Source: Rhizophagus irregularis (Eukaryota > Glomeromycota > Glomeromycetes > Glomerales > Glomeraceae). Taken from it: DNA of 64,000 bases. The translations under genes and the position numbers were made by a program. Shown in pieces: positions 20,056 through 33,300 of the stretch (position 1 is the stretch's first letter; every line of letters starts with the position of its first letter). Location: assembly GCF_026210795.1 (NCBI RefSeq), contig NC_089433.1, positions 3,187,001 to 3,251,000 of the forward strand, in the 5' to 3' direction. The notes beneath the pieces are model-generated. The model did not search any database. It had not been told where the DNA came from and worked only from the letters and a program-made list of their open reading frames with translations.

Positions 20056-22184
20056 ATTTTTACGATACAGTTATGTAATAGTATGATATAATAATAATAA
20101 ATAAACTATAAAAATATGATAATTTAAAAAATACTATTTAAATAAAATAAAAAGATGATAGGAAAACAATATAATAACCATAATATGAAAAATAAGAGAA
20201 ATAATTTTTTTTATTATACTCAAATTACGATATTAATACAATATTTTTATAATATTTTAATATAATAACATCGCAGAAATATTATTAAGGGTAGAGTGTA
20301 TCACGTGATACTTCATATAGATCGACTTGTCAAATTCCTTATTACATAGTAGCACTATTTTCTGTACAATATAAACTTTTGTAATACTTAACATAAATGG
20401 ATAAAATTTATATCGTTAGAAAGCCACAATTTTGAACTTTTATTTTTTTAATTAAAAAAACTTCTTTTATAAAAAAAATCTTTAAAAAACACCTAATGAA
20501 GTTGCGACTAGGCATATATGTTTTTGCGACTAGGCAATCTTGAATTTTATTGGTTGTTAATATCAGTTGTATATTTAAAATGTAAACAAATGATCAGCAA
20601 ATCTATAGTAAAATAATTTGCCACCCGCTACATATAAAAAATGATCGATATATACTCTACCCTTAAAATATCACTATTTTTTAATTTTGGCCAATCATTA
20701 CCAAAAAAAAATTGGCAAAAACATTTATAAGCAATTTAAGAAAAATACTTTCAAACTGCTGTACTAATCATGGGTTTGTTTCAGTTTTTCAGAGTTGAAG
20801 CCAGATTTCCTGTAAATTAAAAAAAAAGTTAAATCATTTTTAATATAAAAAAGTTTACAATAATTTTTGAAATTCACTAAGGACCTCGATATCGAAGCTG
20901 GAACTAGGAGTACCAAATTTTTTTTAAAAGGGTTGAAAATTTTTTTGAACTTGCCTAGGATTCTAGTAATTCCAAGTCGGAGTTAGTTTTTGCAAAAAAA
21001 AAAATAAAAAAGAAATTTCATACTTTATTCGTAGTAAACCCAATAGAAAAGAAAAATCCCAAAGAGCCGCCAAATCTAAAATGTACCAAAAACCAAGAGA
21101 AAGAAGACGATGATTAGTAATGAAATCAAAAAGGAAAACAAAAACTACCCTTGTTCTGAAAGGTAGAAAAGAAAAAAAAATAAGAATGAACCTAATCTTA
21201 ATTTCCAGGAAAAACCGTCAAAATCTGAAAGAAGAGTCATTGAGACCTAAAAAAAGACGATGAATTCAGTAAGAAACTGAATAAAACCAACCTAAGATTA
21301 AAAGAAAAAATTGCCATAAATAAACCAACTGTCACTCCGAAAGTATACTCACAAAGCCCTAAAGAAAAGAAAACCGATATTAGTCAACTAATCAGAAAGA
21401 ACCAAAGATGAAAATTAGATTATAAAATGGATGAAAAAAAATTACCTTTACCTTTCAATAGCACACTCGACAACTAACACCTAAAGAAACAAAAAATCAG
21501 TTAGTACGAACAAAGACAAGAAATGATCAGAGGCGAAAAAAGCTCACCTTTACCTTTCTGGAAGAATCAAAGGAACAATAAACAAAAAAAGGGTAGTATG
21601 AAATAGAGACTAGAAACTAAAAGACGAAAAATAGCTTAGTACTCTTTCTCTTTCCAAAAGAGCCACCAGACAAAGACATACGAAATAGCACTAAACAAAA
21701 ATGGAATGCAATAATGTAATAAGGTAAAAAAATGAAACTTATTAACCTTACGAAAAAGTAAGAATTCGATTAAATTATCGACTTGTAAAGTTAAGCTTTA
21801 ATAAAAAAGCTTAATTAAATTGAAAATCAAGTATCAATATTTTATTTTTATTTAATTTCCATGTGAACAAAGGGACAAACTATTCGTAAGCCTAAAGTAA
21901 TTCTAAACTACCAAACCGCCAAATTTGACAGCGCCACCTTGGTGTCAAAAAACAAACCTGTGGAAGGACGCATCTGAACACGTCCCGCCCACTACGCATG
22001 AGAGTAAAAGGCTAAGGAAAGAAAAAACCAAAGAAAGAAGAGCGAACAGAAGCATTAAAAAAAAGGAAGTTCAAACATATTCCATCTCTCGTATTATTCT
22101 TTCGTCTATTGACGCCACACGTAAATACTGTCAGGTGTGGAATGATGCATTATGTATCAGTCCGATATTGTTTCTGTCTTAATG
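20056..22184. other. Gene-free stretch, purine-rich in its second half
   Basis: About 20056-20900 is AT-rich and unstructured. About 21000-21780 is strikingly purine-rich on the plus strand (runs such as AGAAAAGAAAAATCCC, AAAAAGACGATGA) with periodic TTACCTTTACCTTTC-like pyrimidine interruptions at about 21445, 21548 and 21640, like a decayed tandem repeat of roughly 90-100 bp. An open frame at 21925-22182 has no splice or homology support. No gene called. Confidence 0.4.
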
Positions 22185-22348
22185 TTAATCATGGGCTGGA
22201 GTGGGTACAGTATCTACCGATTCCGTATGAACGATCACTGATGGTGGTGTTGGATTCATAGTCTGGTGATAGTGTACGTCGTAAGAAGACGGACGGGTTG
22301 TTGATGATGTTCCGATCTTTGTCTGAAATGACGAAAGTAATGCCACTG
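22185..22348 (-). CDS. Candidate terminal exon of an unknown P/S/T-rich protein
   Basis: Low-confidence exon. The minus strand is open for 54 codons from an AG acceptor preceded by a weak pyrimidine tract at 22349-22350 to a TAA stop at 22185-22187. The protein text is rich in S, T and P (FQTKIGTSSTTRPSSYD ... TPPSVIVHTESVDTVPTPAHD). GC content is higher than in the flanks, which favours coding. I could not find the upstream exon with certainty in 22.35-23.4 kb, and no family is recognised. Confidence 0.25.
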
Positions 22349-22351
22349 CTT

Positions 22352-23400
22352 AAAAATCAAGTATCAATTTTAGTAAATAAACTGACCAAATAAGTATTTA
22401 ACGAAACACGTAACTGCCGAAAGAGTGCATGATCTCTAACAATAACTGATGGAGAAGATATAATAGCTGTGTACTCATCTTTCAGGTTTCACTTCATATG
22501 ATTGTCTTATTTTCCATAATTGTATGTTGCAACCTTACTTTCCCTTAACCAATTTTAATCTCAAATGACAGTATCATTTTGATCTTGATCAAAGGATTTG
22601 ATTATTGCATAATTATTCTTGTTTGTAGTTGGCTTCTTTACTAACAAAAGAACAAGACGAAAAAAAGTGGTGATATGTGTATATGCTTGTGTATAATGAA
22701 TTAAATAAATAAGAATAGAAACCATTGCACTACTTATGAATCCACCTTAGAAAAGGGCGAACCCTAAACTTCAGCTTCAACAACTAACTTAGATGCTATT
22801 AGTACTCAAGCATGGCAACCGGTTTATAGGTAAACTGTGGCAATAAACCCAAACACTACAAAATCAAAGGTTAGTAGAAAAGGGTTAGGGAAAATAATAT
22901 ACATGAGCACTGGTCGCATTTCAGTGTAGTTTTGACTACAAACTTCCGTAGCTCGTCATAGCTCGTCGTAGCTTATCGTAGTTTGTAAAAATGATAAGAT
23001 CAATTTTTATTTTAATCTCAGTTTATATAAACTGATTATCAATTGGCGTAATTGTATGGTATGTATACTAAATTTGTCTACAGTACACGTATACAATGTC
23101 TGATTTCGCTTTGGCTTGCCATATCTCATAGATGATAGATCTATATTTTAGATCTTAATCCAAATACCTAAAAATGCGAACAAAAAATAAAATTCCGCGC
23201 AGCAGATCTAGTGCAGGACGATGATTTATGGCATTTCACATAATATCATACAAGTCACAAAATTTTTTGATAAACTATATCGCTACATATTTTTGTTGTA
23301 CCTCAGATCGATTCTCAGATTGAAATCGTCATGTGAAGTGTGTGATGTGGATCATTGATAATCTGAGGTACTCAGTTTTTTAATCTAAGGCAAATAAATT
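22352..23400. other. Stretch with no assignable gene
   Basis: Mixed-composition DNA with a small CGTAGCTCGTC/TAGCTCGTCATAG repeat near 22950-22985. Some of it may hold upstream exons of the candidate at 22185-22348, but no frame joins convincingly. Confidence 0.3.
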
Positions 23401-24715
23401 TTTTTAAAAAAAAATATCTACTATTTTATTAATCTGAAAATAGTGTTATGTAACTACATAAAAATTATTTTGATTATTATGCTTTAATAGGAATGGTTCT
23501 TCACGCTAATTAGCTTCTTTGAGGTAAGTTTCAGAAGCTTTTATTTTTATTTTTATTTTTTTCTTTTTTGGAACGGTACTAACCATTTTTTTTTCTTTTT
23601 TTTTTAGCATTTCGGCCTGGACTCTCTCCCGGTAAATAGGTGTGCTATGATGTCTATTATGGTGTTAGTTTCTTTCTCTTAGAACGATACTAACTGTTCT
23701 TTTGTCTTTTTTTTAGCATTTTGGCCGGGACTCTCTCCTGGTAAATAGGTGGTGCTATGGTATCTATAGTATTAGTTTTTTCTTCTAGATACTAACCATT
23801 CCCTTTTCTTTTTTTAATAGGAATAGATTAATGGTTTTTAGAATAGGTAAATATTTAAGTAAGAAAACATAGGAATATTAGAAAAATGAAAATTCATAAT
23901 AAGAGGAACGAAAAGTTTAATGTAAAATCTGATATTAAATAATATAAAAATTATGTATAATCCATTAACAAATAAAATCAATGAATTAAGCATATATGAA
24001 ATTACTTTAAATTCAATTTCTTAATTATTTTTTTCATATAATACATCAGTAATAATGCATTTCTTGACTAATTTATTTTACATATAAGTATCATTTATTT
24101 TTGCCACGAACGTCCACTATAACATCTACTGCTACAGTCTCCACCCGCCTTCTTACAGCGACATTTATTACTATTGCATTCACCTTTACAATTACATATA
24201 CCCCCTGATACTAAACCAGCATTCTGAAGGCATGCAGCTTCTCTAATTGATATTTTGTTAGAGGGAATGACTTCTAATTCAGGAAAAGTTTCTGCTAAAA
24301 AAAAAAGACAAAAGAACAGTCAGTACTGTTCTAGGAGAAAGAAACCAACACCATAGACACCACCTATTACCGAGAGAGAGTCCAGGCCGAAATGCTAAAA
24401 AAAAAAGGCAAAAGAACAGTCAGTACCGTTCTAGGAGAAAGAAACTAACACCATAGTAGACATCATAGCACACTTATTTACCGGGAGAGAATCCAGGCCG
24501 AAATGCTAAAAAAAAAGAAAAAAAAACGGTTAGTACCGTTTCGAAAAGAAAAAAATAAAAATAATAATAAAAGCTTCCAAAACTTATCTCAAAGAAGCTA
24601 ATTAGCCGTGAAGAACTGTTCCTATTTAAAGCATAATAATTAAAATAATTTTTAGTGTAGTTACTAATGGGTTAAACTAGCACTATTTTTTCAGATTAAG
24701 ATATTTTTTTTTTTT
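23400..24715. mobile_element. Fold-back element with ~400-bp inverted arms
   Basis: Arms at about 23400-23820 and 24295-24715 are inverted copies of each other. Both contain TTCTTCACG(G)CTAATTAGCTTCTTTGAG, the pyrimidine tract TTTTATTTTTTTCTTTT, and two or more tandem sub-units of GCATTTCGGCCTGGACTCTCTCCCGGTAAATAGGTG plus a TTAGTTTCTTTCTCNTAGAAC tail. The outer parts pair as TTAATCTGAAAATAGTG / TAATCTGAAAAAATAGTG. The central 470 bp hold a small Cys-rich coding remnant. This is a Foldback/Galileo-like structure or a pair of element ends around a fragment of their gene. Confidence 0.8.
24097..24300 (-). pseudogene. Cys-rich C-terminal module, fragment
   Basis: The minus strand encodes about 67 codons: ETFPELEVIPSNKISIREAA then a knuckle CNCKGECNSNKCRCKKAGG followed by CSSRCYSG and a stop. 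This C.CKG.C...KC.C.K.G..C...C pattern resembles the Cys-rich tail at the C-terminus of many integrase-bearing transposon proteins of the KRBA2/Ginger-like type in invertebrates and early-diverging fungi. That link is from memory of the family, not a search. The rest of the gene (integrase core) is missing; the fragment sits in the centre of the fold-back element. Confidence 0.5.
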
Positions 24716-24732
24716 AAGAAAAAAAGCGAAGC

Positions 24733-24910
24733 ACAAGATTTTGAGAATTAAGAAAAGTTCGAACGAACTTTTCTTTCTTATCCTTGAAGATCTTTAATCA
24801 CAAGACTTTGAGAATTAAGAAAAGTTCGAATGAACTTTTCTTCCTTATTCTTGAAAATCTTTAATCACAAGATTTTGAGAATTAAGAAAAGTTCGAATGA
24901 ACTTTTCTTT
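24733..24910. repeat. 65-bp tandem repeat, three copies, each with a 20-bp palindrome
   Basis: The unit GATTTTGAGAATTAAGAAAAGTTCGAA(C/T)GAACTTTTCTT...CTTGAAGATCTTTAATCACAA occurs at about 24738, 24803 and 24868. AAAAGTTCGAACGAACTTTT is a near-perfect palindrome. The array abuts the outer edge of the right fold-back arm. Confidence 0.85.
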
Positions 24911-25671
24911 TCGTATATCACATTGTTTCACCTAGTTGCGATCTGACGATCTGAGGCACAACATATATATGACATATTCGCAAAATTTTCTGCAGTATAA
25001 ATTTTAAGGGGGGCAAGTCATTATCCTATATCGAAAAATCAGTGCAATAAAAGTTCATACACGAGTTAAAGATTATGTATTTCGTGCTGATAATGGATTA
25101 CTTTTCTGTATGTGATCTCAATAGAATGGAAACATAAATTAACAAAAAGCATGCTTCCCAAAAAATTATTTTTGAAACAAAGGAAAAAGCCAAAAGTCAG
25201 CAAATAATACAAACTACTTGCTATAGCATCAAAAAAAGAAGTGATAAAGGATTCGATAGAAGCATTTTCTAATGCAGATATTCCTTTACGAAAGTTAATA
25301 GTTTACTTCTGTTTTTTTTAAAAACACCTCAAAGAAGGAGGCGCAATTCCTCAAGCAACAACTTTACGTCAGAATTTTCCCAAATTTTCACATTAAAAAC
25401 TTTTTTGGCTAAAGTAAAGATTCTTTAATCAAGTCTCTTAAGTCTCTTGCTTGAAAATCTCGATACATAACTCTTTATATATGAACGGCATTAGATCACT
25501 GTGTAAAATTCTGTTACCGAATAAAACTTGATGGAACATTACTTATAGCACAAAAACACCAAATTTAATATTTGGAAATATTTTTATTTTTAACAATTAC
25601 ATCTATTTTGTTGTGAAAAAAAATTACCTAAGCAATTTTTTGAGATCTAAAGTGTTTACAATATCATGCTT
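24911..25671. other. Gene-free spacer downstream of the 25.7-kb gene
   Basis: AT-rich; a few short open stretches but no conserved text. No feature recognised. Confidence 0.3.
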
Positions 25672-27235
25672 TTATACAGAATGAACTTTAATTCCTAAGG
25701 TAATATGATCTAAAGTTTTTTTGATTTTATCCCCAGGAAGATCAACGTCTGCGCCATCTTTATCTAGTAGTTCATAATCAAGAACGATTTTAAATGATTC
25801 TATTACAAATTTTTTAAGTTGTTCTTGATCATCTTTTGACGATTCAAATTCATCTTTTTGAATAGCACGAAGATGCATAGATAAAATGTTTCTCCACGAA
25901 TCGCCAATGTATTCTTCAACCGTAACCTTTCTATAAATTTGGTTAATATTTTTATTTAATAATAATACAATAATCAATAGTAATTTATTTTGATTCTTAC
26001 TCTTCATCTTTTATATAAGTATTCACCATTTCTGATATTTTTTTCACATATTTGTGCCTATAGTCTGCCATTTTTAATACGCATTCGTGATGAATATTCT
26101 TTGCTGTCTCCTGATGAAGTTTATCCCTCAAATCTGGATAAATTGCACAAATAATCGCATTAAAAACATGCGAATTCGGTTTTCGACACTTTAGAAATAG
26201 GAGCTTGAGTTCTTCGATCAAAAGTTTATTATTTATACCCTTTTCTTTCTAAATAATGATAGACTTTTAATTCAAAATAAATTTACATTAAAATGAATTA
26301 TAAATATTTACTATACCTGAAGAGAAAGAGCTGGCAATTTACAATTTCTAGAATTTCCAGCCGTTACGCTTTTAGATTCCTTAAGAACACTAGCCAGCTT
26401 CAATATTGGTGGATGATCCGCAACAAAATCGGCAATTTCAAATTCTGTGTATGATTCTAAATTGTTTCTCCTTTAAAAAAACAAGAGGTATATTCTAATT
26501 AGTAAGGGCATTAAAGGTATAAGTGTAACGTAAGATGTGATAAATGTGTCCCAAACAGTAGTTTACTTACATGTTTGGACGATCTGGAATTAATATAGGA
26601 ATATCATTCGTTATTTTATCGAAATCGAATAAACTTAAATTTTCTTTTCATTTGAAAACACGTTAGTTTTTCATTCTAAATATTCATAGCAAATAGTTTT
26701 GTTCTTTTGACAAACCTTGCCCTTGTTGTTCAGGTCCTTCGACTGTCTCTAAATCTATTATGTCAGGTGGAATCTCTTGTATAGATTTTTTTTTCTTAAA
26801 TCTTGATTCAACGGTATTAGGTAGACTTCTTTTTTTCGGAGCATTCTTTTCTTGTTGAGATTCTTCTATAACAGCAGTTTTTATTTCTGGAGGAATTACC
26901 ATGACGAATATGTCTTTTTTAGATCTTGCTTCAGGTAAACTTCTGTTTGTTATAGCTAATGCTTGTTCATTTTCTTCTGCGACAGTTTCTAAGTCTGAGG
27001 ATATTTCCTCTATAGATTTATTTTTCTTAGTTCTTGCTTCATTTGTATTAAATGAACTTCTATTTTTTGTTATAGGTTGTTTTGATCCTTCTGCAACTGT
27101 ACCACCTAATCCTATAATAAAAGAAAAGAATATTAAGTTATAGTTTATAATTTATTTGAGATATTATTTATTAAGAAATTTATTTAGCTACATACTTTTT
27201 GATGTAGCATTTTTAGATTTTTTTTTGGGGGCCAT
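25672..27235 (-). CDS. Unknown fungal protein, family shared with 39462-40309 (G1)
   Basis: Function unknown. The start at 27235 reads MAPKKKSKNATSK, a basic nuclear-type N-terminus. Exons then give a low-complexity region with two related repeats (SFNTNEARTKKNKSIEEI and SLPNTVESRFKKKKSIQEI), short exons around DFDKITNDIPILIPDRPNM and EIADFVADHPPIL, and a C-terminal helical domain: LLIEELKLLFLKCRKP, LRDKLHQET, KMADYRHKYVKKISEM, then after an intron (about 25936-26002, phases match) EEYIGDSWRNILSMHLRAIQKDEFESS ... KKTLDHITLGIKV and stop at 25672. The C-terminal domain is clearly homologous to 39462-40309. Exon edges in the middle are uncertain. No enzyme motif seen. Confidence 0.6.
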
Positions 27236-28780
27236 TTTTATTTAGAATATTTAGAAAGAGTGTGGAAATCAGCTTACATTTATATTAATGCAGTAACCGC
27301 GTTAACTACGTGAAGAATCTTCTGATCACAAATGAATCAGAATAAAGTACACGCTTGAAATACGAAAAAAAGTTCAAATTCTTTGTCAAAAACTATTTTA
27401 TGAGGCAATTTTCATCAAATAAAGCAGTGTTCGATCTGACATAATAAATCACACGAGTTTATATTTGTCATTACGAAACAAACTTTACCCCTGACATTTT
27501 CAGCGATTGTTATTTATCTAGCTTTTTTTGTTCATGGTAAAGGTCTTGTGGATTGTTAAAAAATTTATTAAGTACGTCACATCTCCACATTTTAACGAAT
27601 TATTGAATTATTATTATTACTACTATTTTATAATTTACATTTTTATCATTTATATGATTTAGCGAAAAAAAATTAAATTGAACCTGGCAGTAAATTTAAT
27701 TTCTTACAAATGTAGAGATTGTTAAGTATTTGTTTACGAACTTAACAATTTATTTTAATTTGTCAGTGATCTTATGTTGCTATTTTGTAAATCACATTTA
27801 AATTGGAATAAAGAAATGAGCAAAAGTTTGTAACCGGTAACTTACATAATGGTAATGTATTGCAATGACAACCAATCTTTAGTATTCTGAGACAATATTC
27901 TGGTCAATCATGAACGCGGATCTGTCAGTGAGATATCTCAATTATACTAAAATTTATTGTGTGTGAAAGTTTTTCTCTCCCTTTACTGATTTCATCATAA
28001 CACTAAATTGAATGTAGCTTCGATAAAAGTCATGGAGAATTTAAATTCAACACAATGCCTTCATCGGATTGAATATTATGGTAATAGCCCGATGAAAACA
28101 TTTTTTTGCCATGACATAATGTATTTTCTTATATGAAAATTTAGCCAATAAAAACCATCTCCTCTCATCAATTTTGATAAAAAAAATTATTTTATAGCGA
28201 AAAAAAATCTTTCAAAATACTTTAAAAATTTTTTTTTTTAAAAAAAAGGAGCTAATAATATTACATATTACACAAGAAAACTTAATTCTTTTAGAAATGA
28301 TAACCCAAACAAAAAAATATTTTTTTTGTCGTATTACAAACAAAAAATGATACACAAAATAGAAAAATGTATAAGACATGCGTTCCTATCCAATAAAAAT
28401 GGAATGGGAATCCTAATCTATATCTGCCAGTTGGGAAATCCAGATCTTCAACATGTAAAATAAGGAGCAATCAGAAATTTACTTATTGTTGCCAAACCGA
28501 CAATTATGCCAATTAGACTTTATTTGTTAATGTGATATATTAAAATGGTATATAGAAAATTCACTGGTTGAGATTAGGGGTACAGACTTTTTCTTTTTTT
28601 AGCAGTGACGTTACGGCAGTTACGTCGGTAAAGTTTGTTGACAATTTTTGCATGTGAATTGTCAAAGCAAAATAAATCAATCGGTAGATCAGACTAGCCA
28701 ATTATGGTTTGTGCCGAAAGATAATCTTTTTAGCGTTAATAAACTTAAAAAAAAATTTTTCCTTTAAAAAAATTACTCTT
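27236..28780. other. Gene-free spacer
   Basis: AT-rich intergenic DNA. I see no coding exon, tRNA or clear repeat. The first 100-200 bp presumably include the promoter of the minus-strand gene starting at 27235. Confidence 0.35.
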
Positions 28781-29680
28781 ATGGCTTCATTTTTTAGGTA
28801 TGTATCAGCTTAGATTTTTGCGCTTTGGATCGGTAAGTTAGCTTCGAAACTTAACTTTTTTAGTAAATTTTTCTTTTGAAAAAACTTTTTAATTTTTATT
28901 CATAGATATCGGTTTCAAGGGGGGGAAGTATTTTTAAAAAAATCGTTTTAAACTTTCATTTCCTTTTTTAGATACCGGCTTATTTGGATCAGATCTTGGA
29001 TTTAGTAAGTTTCGGTTCAGAACTTACAATTTTATTTTAATTTTTTCTTTTTTTTAAATTCCTCTTTTTTTTGTAGGTATCGGTTTCTTCAGCTTTGGGG
29101 TATGGCAAGTTTTGATTTGATACTTCGAAACTTACATATTTTCTTTAATTTTTTATTAGTTTTTCACCTTTCTTTTTTTCTGTAGGTACTGGATCTTTTG
29201 GCATTGGACTTCAGACGTTGACTTCTTGGACTTCTTTGGTTGGATTTCTCAACATTGAACAGCACTTGGACTTTTTTTTCTGTAGGTCAGCGTCTTGGAG
29301 TATTTTCTCTTGGAACGATAAGTATCTTTGGTGGGTATGGTGATGTTAGCATTATTAAATTATACCAACGCCATTTTTCTTATCTAAAAATTTTTTTATT
29401 ATAGGACCTTCAGAACCAAAGGAACCCCCTGAGAGGTAATTATTAAAAGTAGGAGGGGAGTTTTTTTAAATTGAGAACGCTAGTAAGCTTTATTAACGTT
29501 TCACTTTCTTTTTTTTATTGTAGGGCCTACCAGGTACTTTGAAACTAATAAAACGGCCCATAGAAAAGAAGGGGAGATGTTTTAAATTGGAAATATTAGT
29601 AAATAATACTAATGTATTCTTTTCTTTTGTATGTTTTGGCAGGTTCATTGGATAGATAGTATATGTAGGATTTATCAAAT
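28780..29680. repeat. T-rich degenerate repeats punctuated by splice-like TTTTTAGGTATCGG motifs
   Basis: A loose unit of roughly 110-180 bp recurs four to five times: (T)nAGGTANCGG(N)TT..TTGG(N)..GGNAAGTTT(N)nTTCGAAACTTA, at about 28793, 28905, 28972, 29075 and 29182. Each unit juxtaposes a polypyrimidine-AG (acceptor-like) and GTAAG (donor-like) string. A continuous protein could not be built across units. Bases 29240-29680 are T-rich with no consistent frame. Confidence 0.45.
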
Positions 29681-30387
29681 TAGCTTATTGATAGATTGTA
29701 TTTTAAATTATTGTATTAGAATAATAATAAATATAATATTTGCAATCAATTCAAATCAGCACATTTCTATTAAACAATTAATTACAATCGAAAGATTCTA
29801 TTAGCAATCAGAAGATACTGGTTATATTTAATTTGACAAATTAAATAGTGGTCAAATTAAATAGTGCCAGGTGTGATTTATTTTTATTATGTAATATTAT
29901 AATTGGCACATCCGGTTATATTCTGATTTGCACCATTAATTGACCGCCTAACCGGCATCTGATCACCAAATAAGGATGACTATTGGCATCCAATTGGATG
30001 CCGATTTGTCAGCATTTGACCTGTGTATATATTTTGATAATCTTAATTCGAAAATTTAGTAAGCATTTCCTTTCTTCAAAATAAATACTAGCAAGATGTT
30101 GAAACCTAAAATTAAAATAAAAAACATATTTATATGATAAATTTTGAAGTTAAATACCTTGAAATGCTGCAATCCACATCAGCCAAGATGATATCTACAA
30201 AAAAAGGTTTGAATTTCGTTACTTAAAAGAAAAAAAATGTGTTGATCTGCTAAAATTGAGAATATTCAATAAAATTTGAATTTTGTAAGTTTAGGAAAAT
30301 TATTTTAAATATTGAAATAATAATTAAAAATATTTAATTTTACTACTTAATATTAATAATTTATAGAAATTAACTCTGAACTTTATT
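29681..30387. other. Spacer with possible short-element end
   Basis: Bases 29850-30030 contain a GGCATCCAATTGGATGCC palindrome and end in CAGCATTTGACCTGTGTATAT, matching text at 16112-16126. This looks like an end of a small dispersed element. The remainder (30040-30387) is the 3' flank of transposase copy iii. Confidence 0.35.
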
Positions 30388-33300
30388 TTATATTGCATTA
30401 TAAAAAAATTCATTTAGTAAGTAAGGTTGTGATAGATTATGATTTCTTACTGAACAGTCATTAACACATTGATGAACAAAATGGACTTTAGGTATAGAAG
30501 TTACAAAAGAAATAGGAAAAACATTGTGCCATTTTTTCCTTTCTGTACATATTTTGTATTTTTGACACATCATTAGAGAATCAATACCATTTCTTCCTTC
30601 AATTTTTTCAAACCATTTTAAAAAATAAAAAGGGTATGTTTTAGCATTATTATAAGTATGTAAAAAAATGGCTTGTACTATTGCATATGAATTCCCTTCT
30701 AATTTCTCTTCAAGTTCTACTACATTTCCAACACTTATTCGTATTATTGATGATTCACCATCTTGGTTTAATACCTTATATGAAATATAATTAAAATAAA
30801 TAATTTTGGTATTATGAAGATATTCTGTAAAGTTAAAGTATTCTTTATAAGCTGTTTTAAGACCATAGTAAATATCACCATTAATTGATATATTTGTTTC
30901 AAAATTATTTTGCAAAATCTTATATTGTTTCCATTTAGCTTGTAGCTGAATTTCATAAATAGAATTATCTGGGGATTCAACTGCTTCATTAATTGCTATA
31001 TAATAAAATTTTTTAATAAGTGAAAATTAAAATTAAAATCAGTTAAATAAATTAATAATAAAACATACCTATTTTTTCAGTATTAGAAATAGTTGCTGAT
31101 GTAGCAAACCAAGAAGAAAGCAATAATCTAAAAATATTGTCTTGAAAATAACCATTTCCCAAAAAATTATTATAATGAGAATCCAAAGTACTATCTATGA
31201 TATTACGTAATACCTGTAAAGTATTATATCTTTTTATTAGATCCTTTTCTATCATTTTTCCATTTGTATGTGAAACAGTATTTTTAAATATTTTATGAAC
31301 CATTTCTTTAACTCCAATAGCACTATTTACTAATGTAGCAAATGTTTTAGCATGATGTTGTAAATGACCATTAATATGTAAATTAGGAAGATTAGTAAAA
31401 TCTTGAGGAAAAATCTATAAAATTAATAAAATAATACTCTAATTAATATTATATAATAATTAATAATATTATTTAATTTTAATTAATACCTTTGTAAGTA
31501 AAATTGCTTCTTGGTTTAATAAATCATTCAAAATTTTATATGATTCATTATTAAAAAATAAACTAAAATAAAGTTTAGCACATTTTGCTACTACTACCCA
31601 ACATTGAATTAATTTATCTATAATTCTATTTGTATTAACAGATAGATTTTCTTGTAATTCAATAAGTGAATTGTTTTTTAAATGTTTAATTTGTAAATAT
31701 TGTCAAAGAATATGTGGTAAAACCATAGCTAAATGCAATCTATCTGACATCATAAAACTTTGTCTATGTGTAATTGGATTTGGTAATTTATGCCATTGTA
31801 TAGGCATTTCAAATAACTTCCAATTTTTAATAAATTCATTATTTCCATTTGAATTAAACATATTAAATGTACAATCCATTAATTTTAATATTTTACCAGC
31901 AATAGCGTGATAGATATCTTGGGGTGATTGAAGAAGTCGATCACGTATTAAATTATCTAATATTGGTTTCTGATTTCTTAACCCAAATTTTGAACATAAA
32001 TTCCTTTGAATTGTTAATGAATCTGAATTTAATATAAGGTCAAATTCATCATCCATTAAATGATGATATCGCAATTCTTTAGATATATCATCAAAAGATT
32101 TTAAAGAATTATGATTTTCAATTTTACAAGAATGACAGCCTCTTTTAGCATTATGTCTCATAACTCCTACTAAATCATTTCCCTGTAGAAGGTCTGCAGT
32201 AACAATACCAAGACCTGCTATTACCAATATATTTTTACCTTGAATATTAAAAACTTTTCCTTTTTCTAATTCTTTTAATTCTTGTAAAAATGGACTAATA
32301 AATTCTTTAAAGTTTCCACCAAAAGGAACAAATCCTATAATAAAATGATTTTTTAAAAGTTTTCTCATTGAAAATGGCATATTGCCAATTTGTATGTAAA
32401 TACCACCTAATGAATGATATATATTTCGAAAAGTGCCAAAATCATCATAATAAAGATCTATAAATATTTTCCACATTGGTAAATTATGTGGATTTTGAGG
32501 AAAAGGACAATATTCTGATGGATAATAAAAGTATATTATATCTTCCTACAGTGCATACCCATTTGTTTTGATAGTGTAATATTCGATGGATGTCTAAATC
32601 TATAACATATATTTCTGATTTTCCATTTGTTTTGATAATTATATAAAATTTCAGCAACAATATATGTATAATAATTAGGCTCTTCTTGATCTTGTAACCA
32701 TACTGATGTTTTACCAACTATAACTTCAGGTTCAACTATTATAGGTTTATCTTCTAATAACCATCTTTTATTACTACTATTAGAATAACGATCAGCTGTT
32801 TGATATTGAGCTGGAAGTTCATCAAAAGTTAAAAATCTCTGCAATTTTAACTTTAATCTACTGTTATGTAGAATTATAGACGTTATTCTTATACAATTTA
32901 ATTGATTTGATGCCATAATATGAACAAAGTCTCCTGTAAAATATTCAACTAAATAAACAAATAATAATATATTTTAGTTAAATAATATTAATATAATTTA
33001 TAATTAATGAATACCAAATATTTAAAAAAATACCTGAATTTATCGTAATATTATGTTCACCAAATAATGGAGATTGCTGCCATAGTTCACCATGCCAAAA
33101 TTCACTTTTATTCTCTACTTCAATTCCTGGACCATTATACATTTTAGAAATTAAAAGTGGGTTAGATAAAGTTTTTTTTATGATATCAAATAATGATATT
33201 GCATATGCCTCTCTAAAAGGCTGAGAAGTAGATTGTGTTTTCATGTTAGATATGGGTATAGTGTATTTCTTGACTGTTAACAATGGTAATCTAGCTCGAC

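Noticed and set aside
24733-24910. CRISPR-like array
   Set aside because: Only three contiguous tandem units with near-identical sequence and no spacer variation; eukaryotic context.
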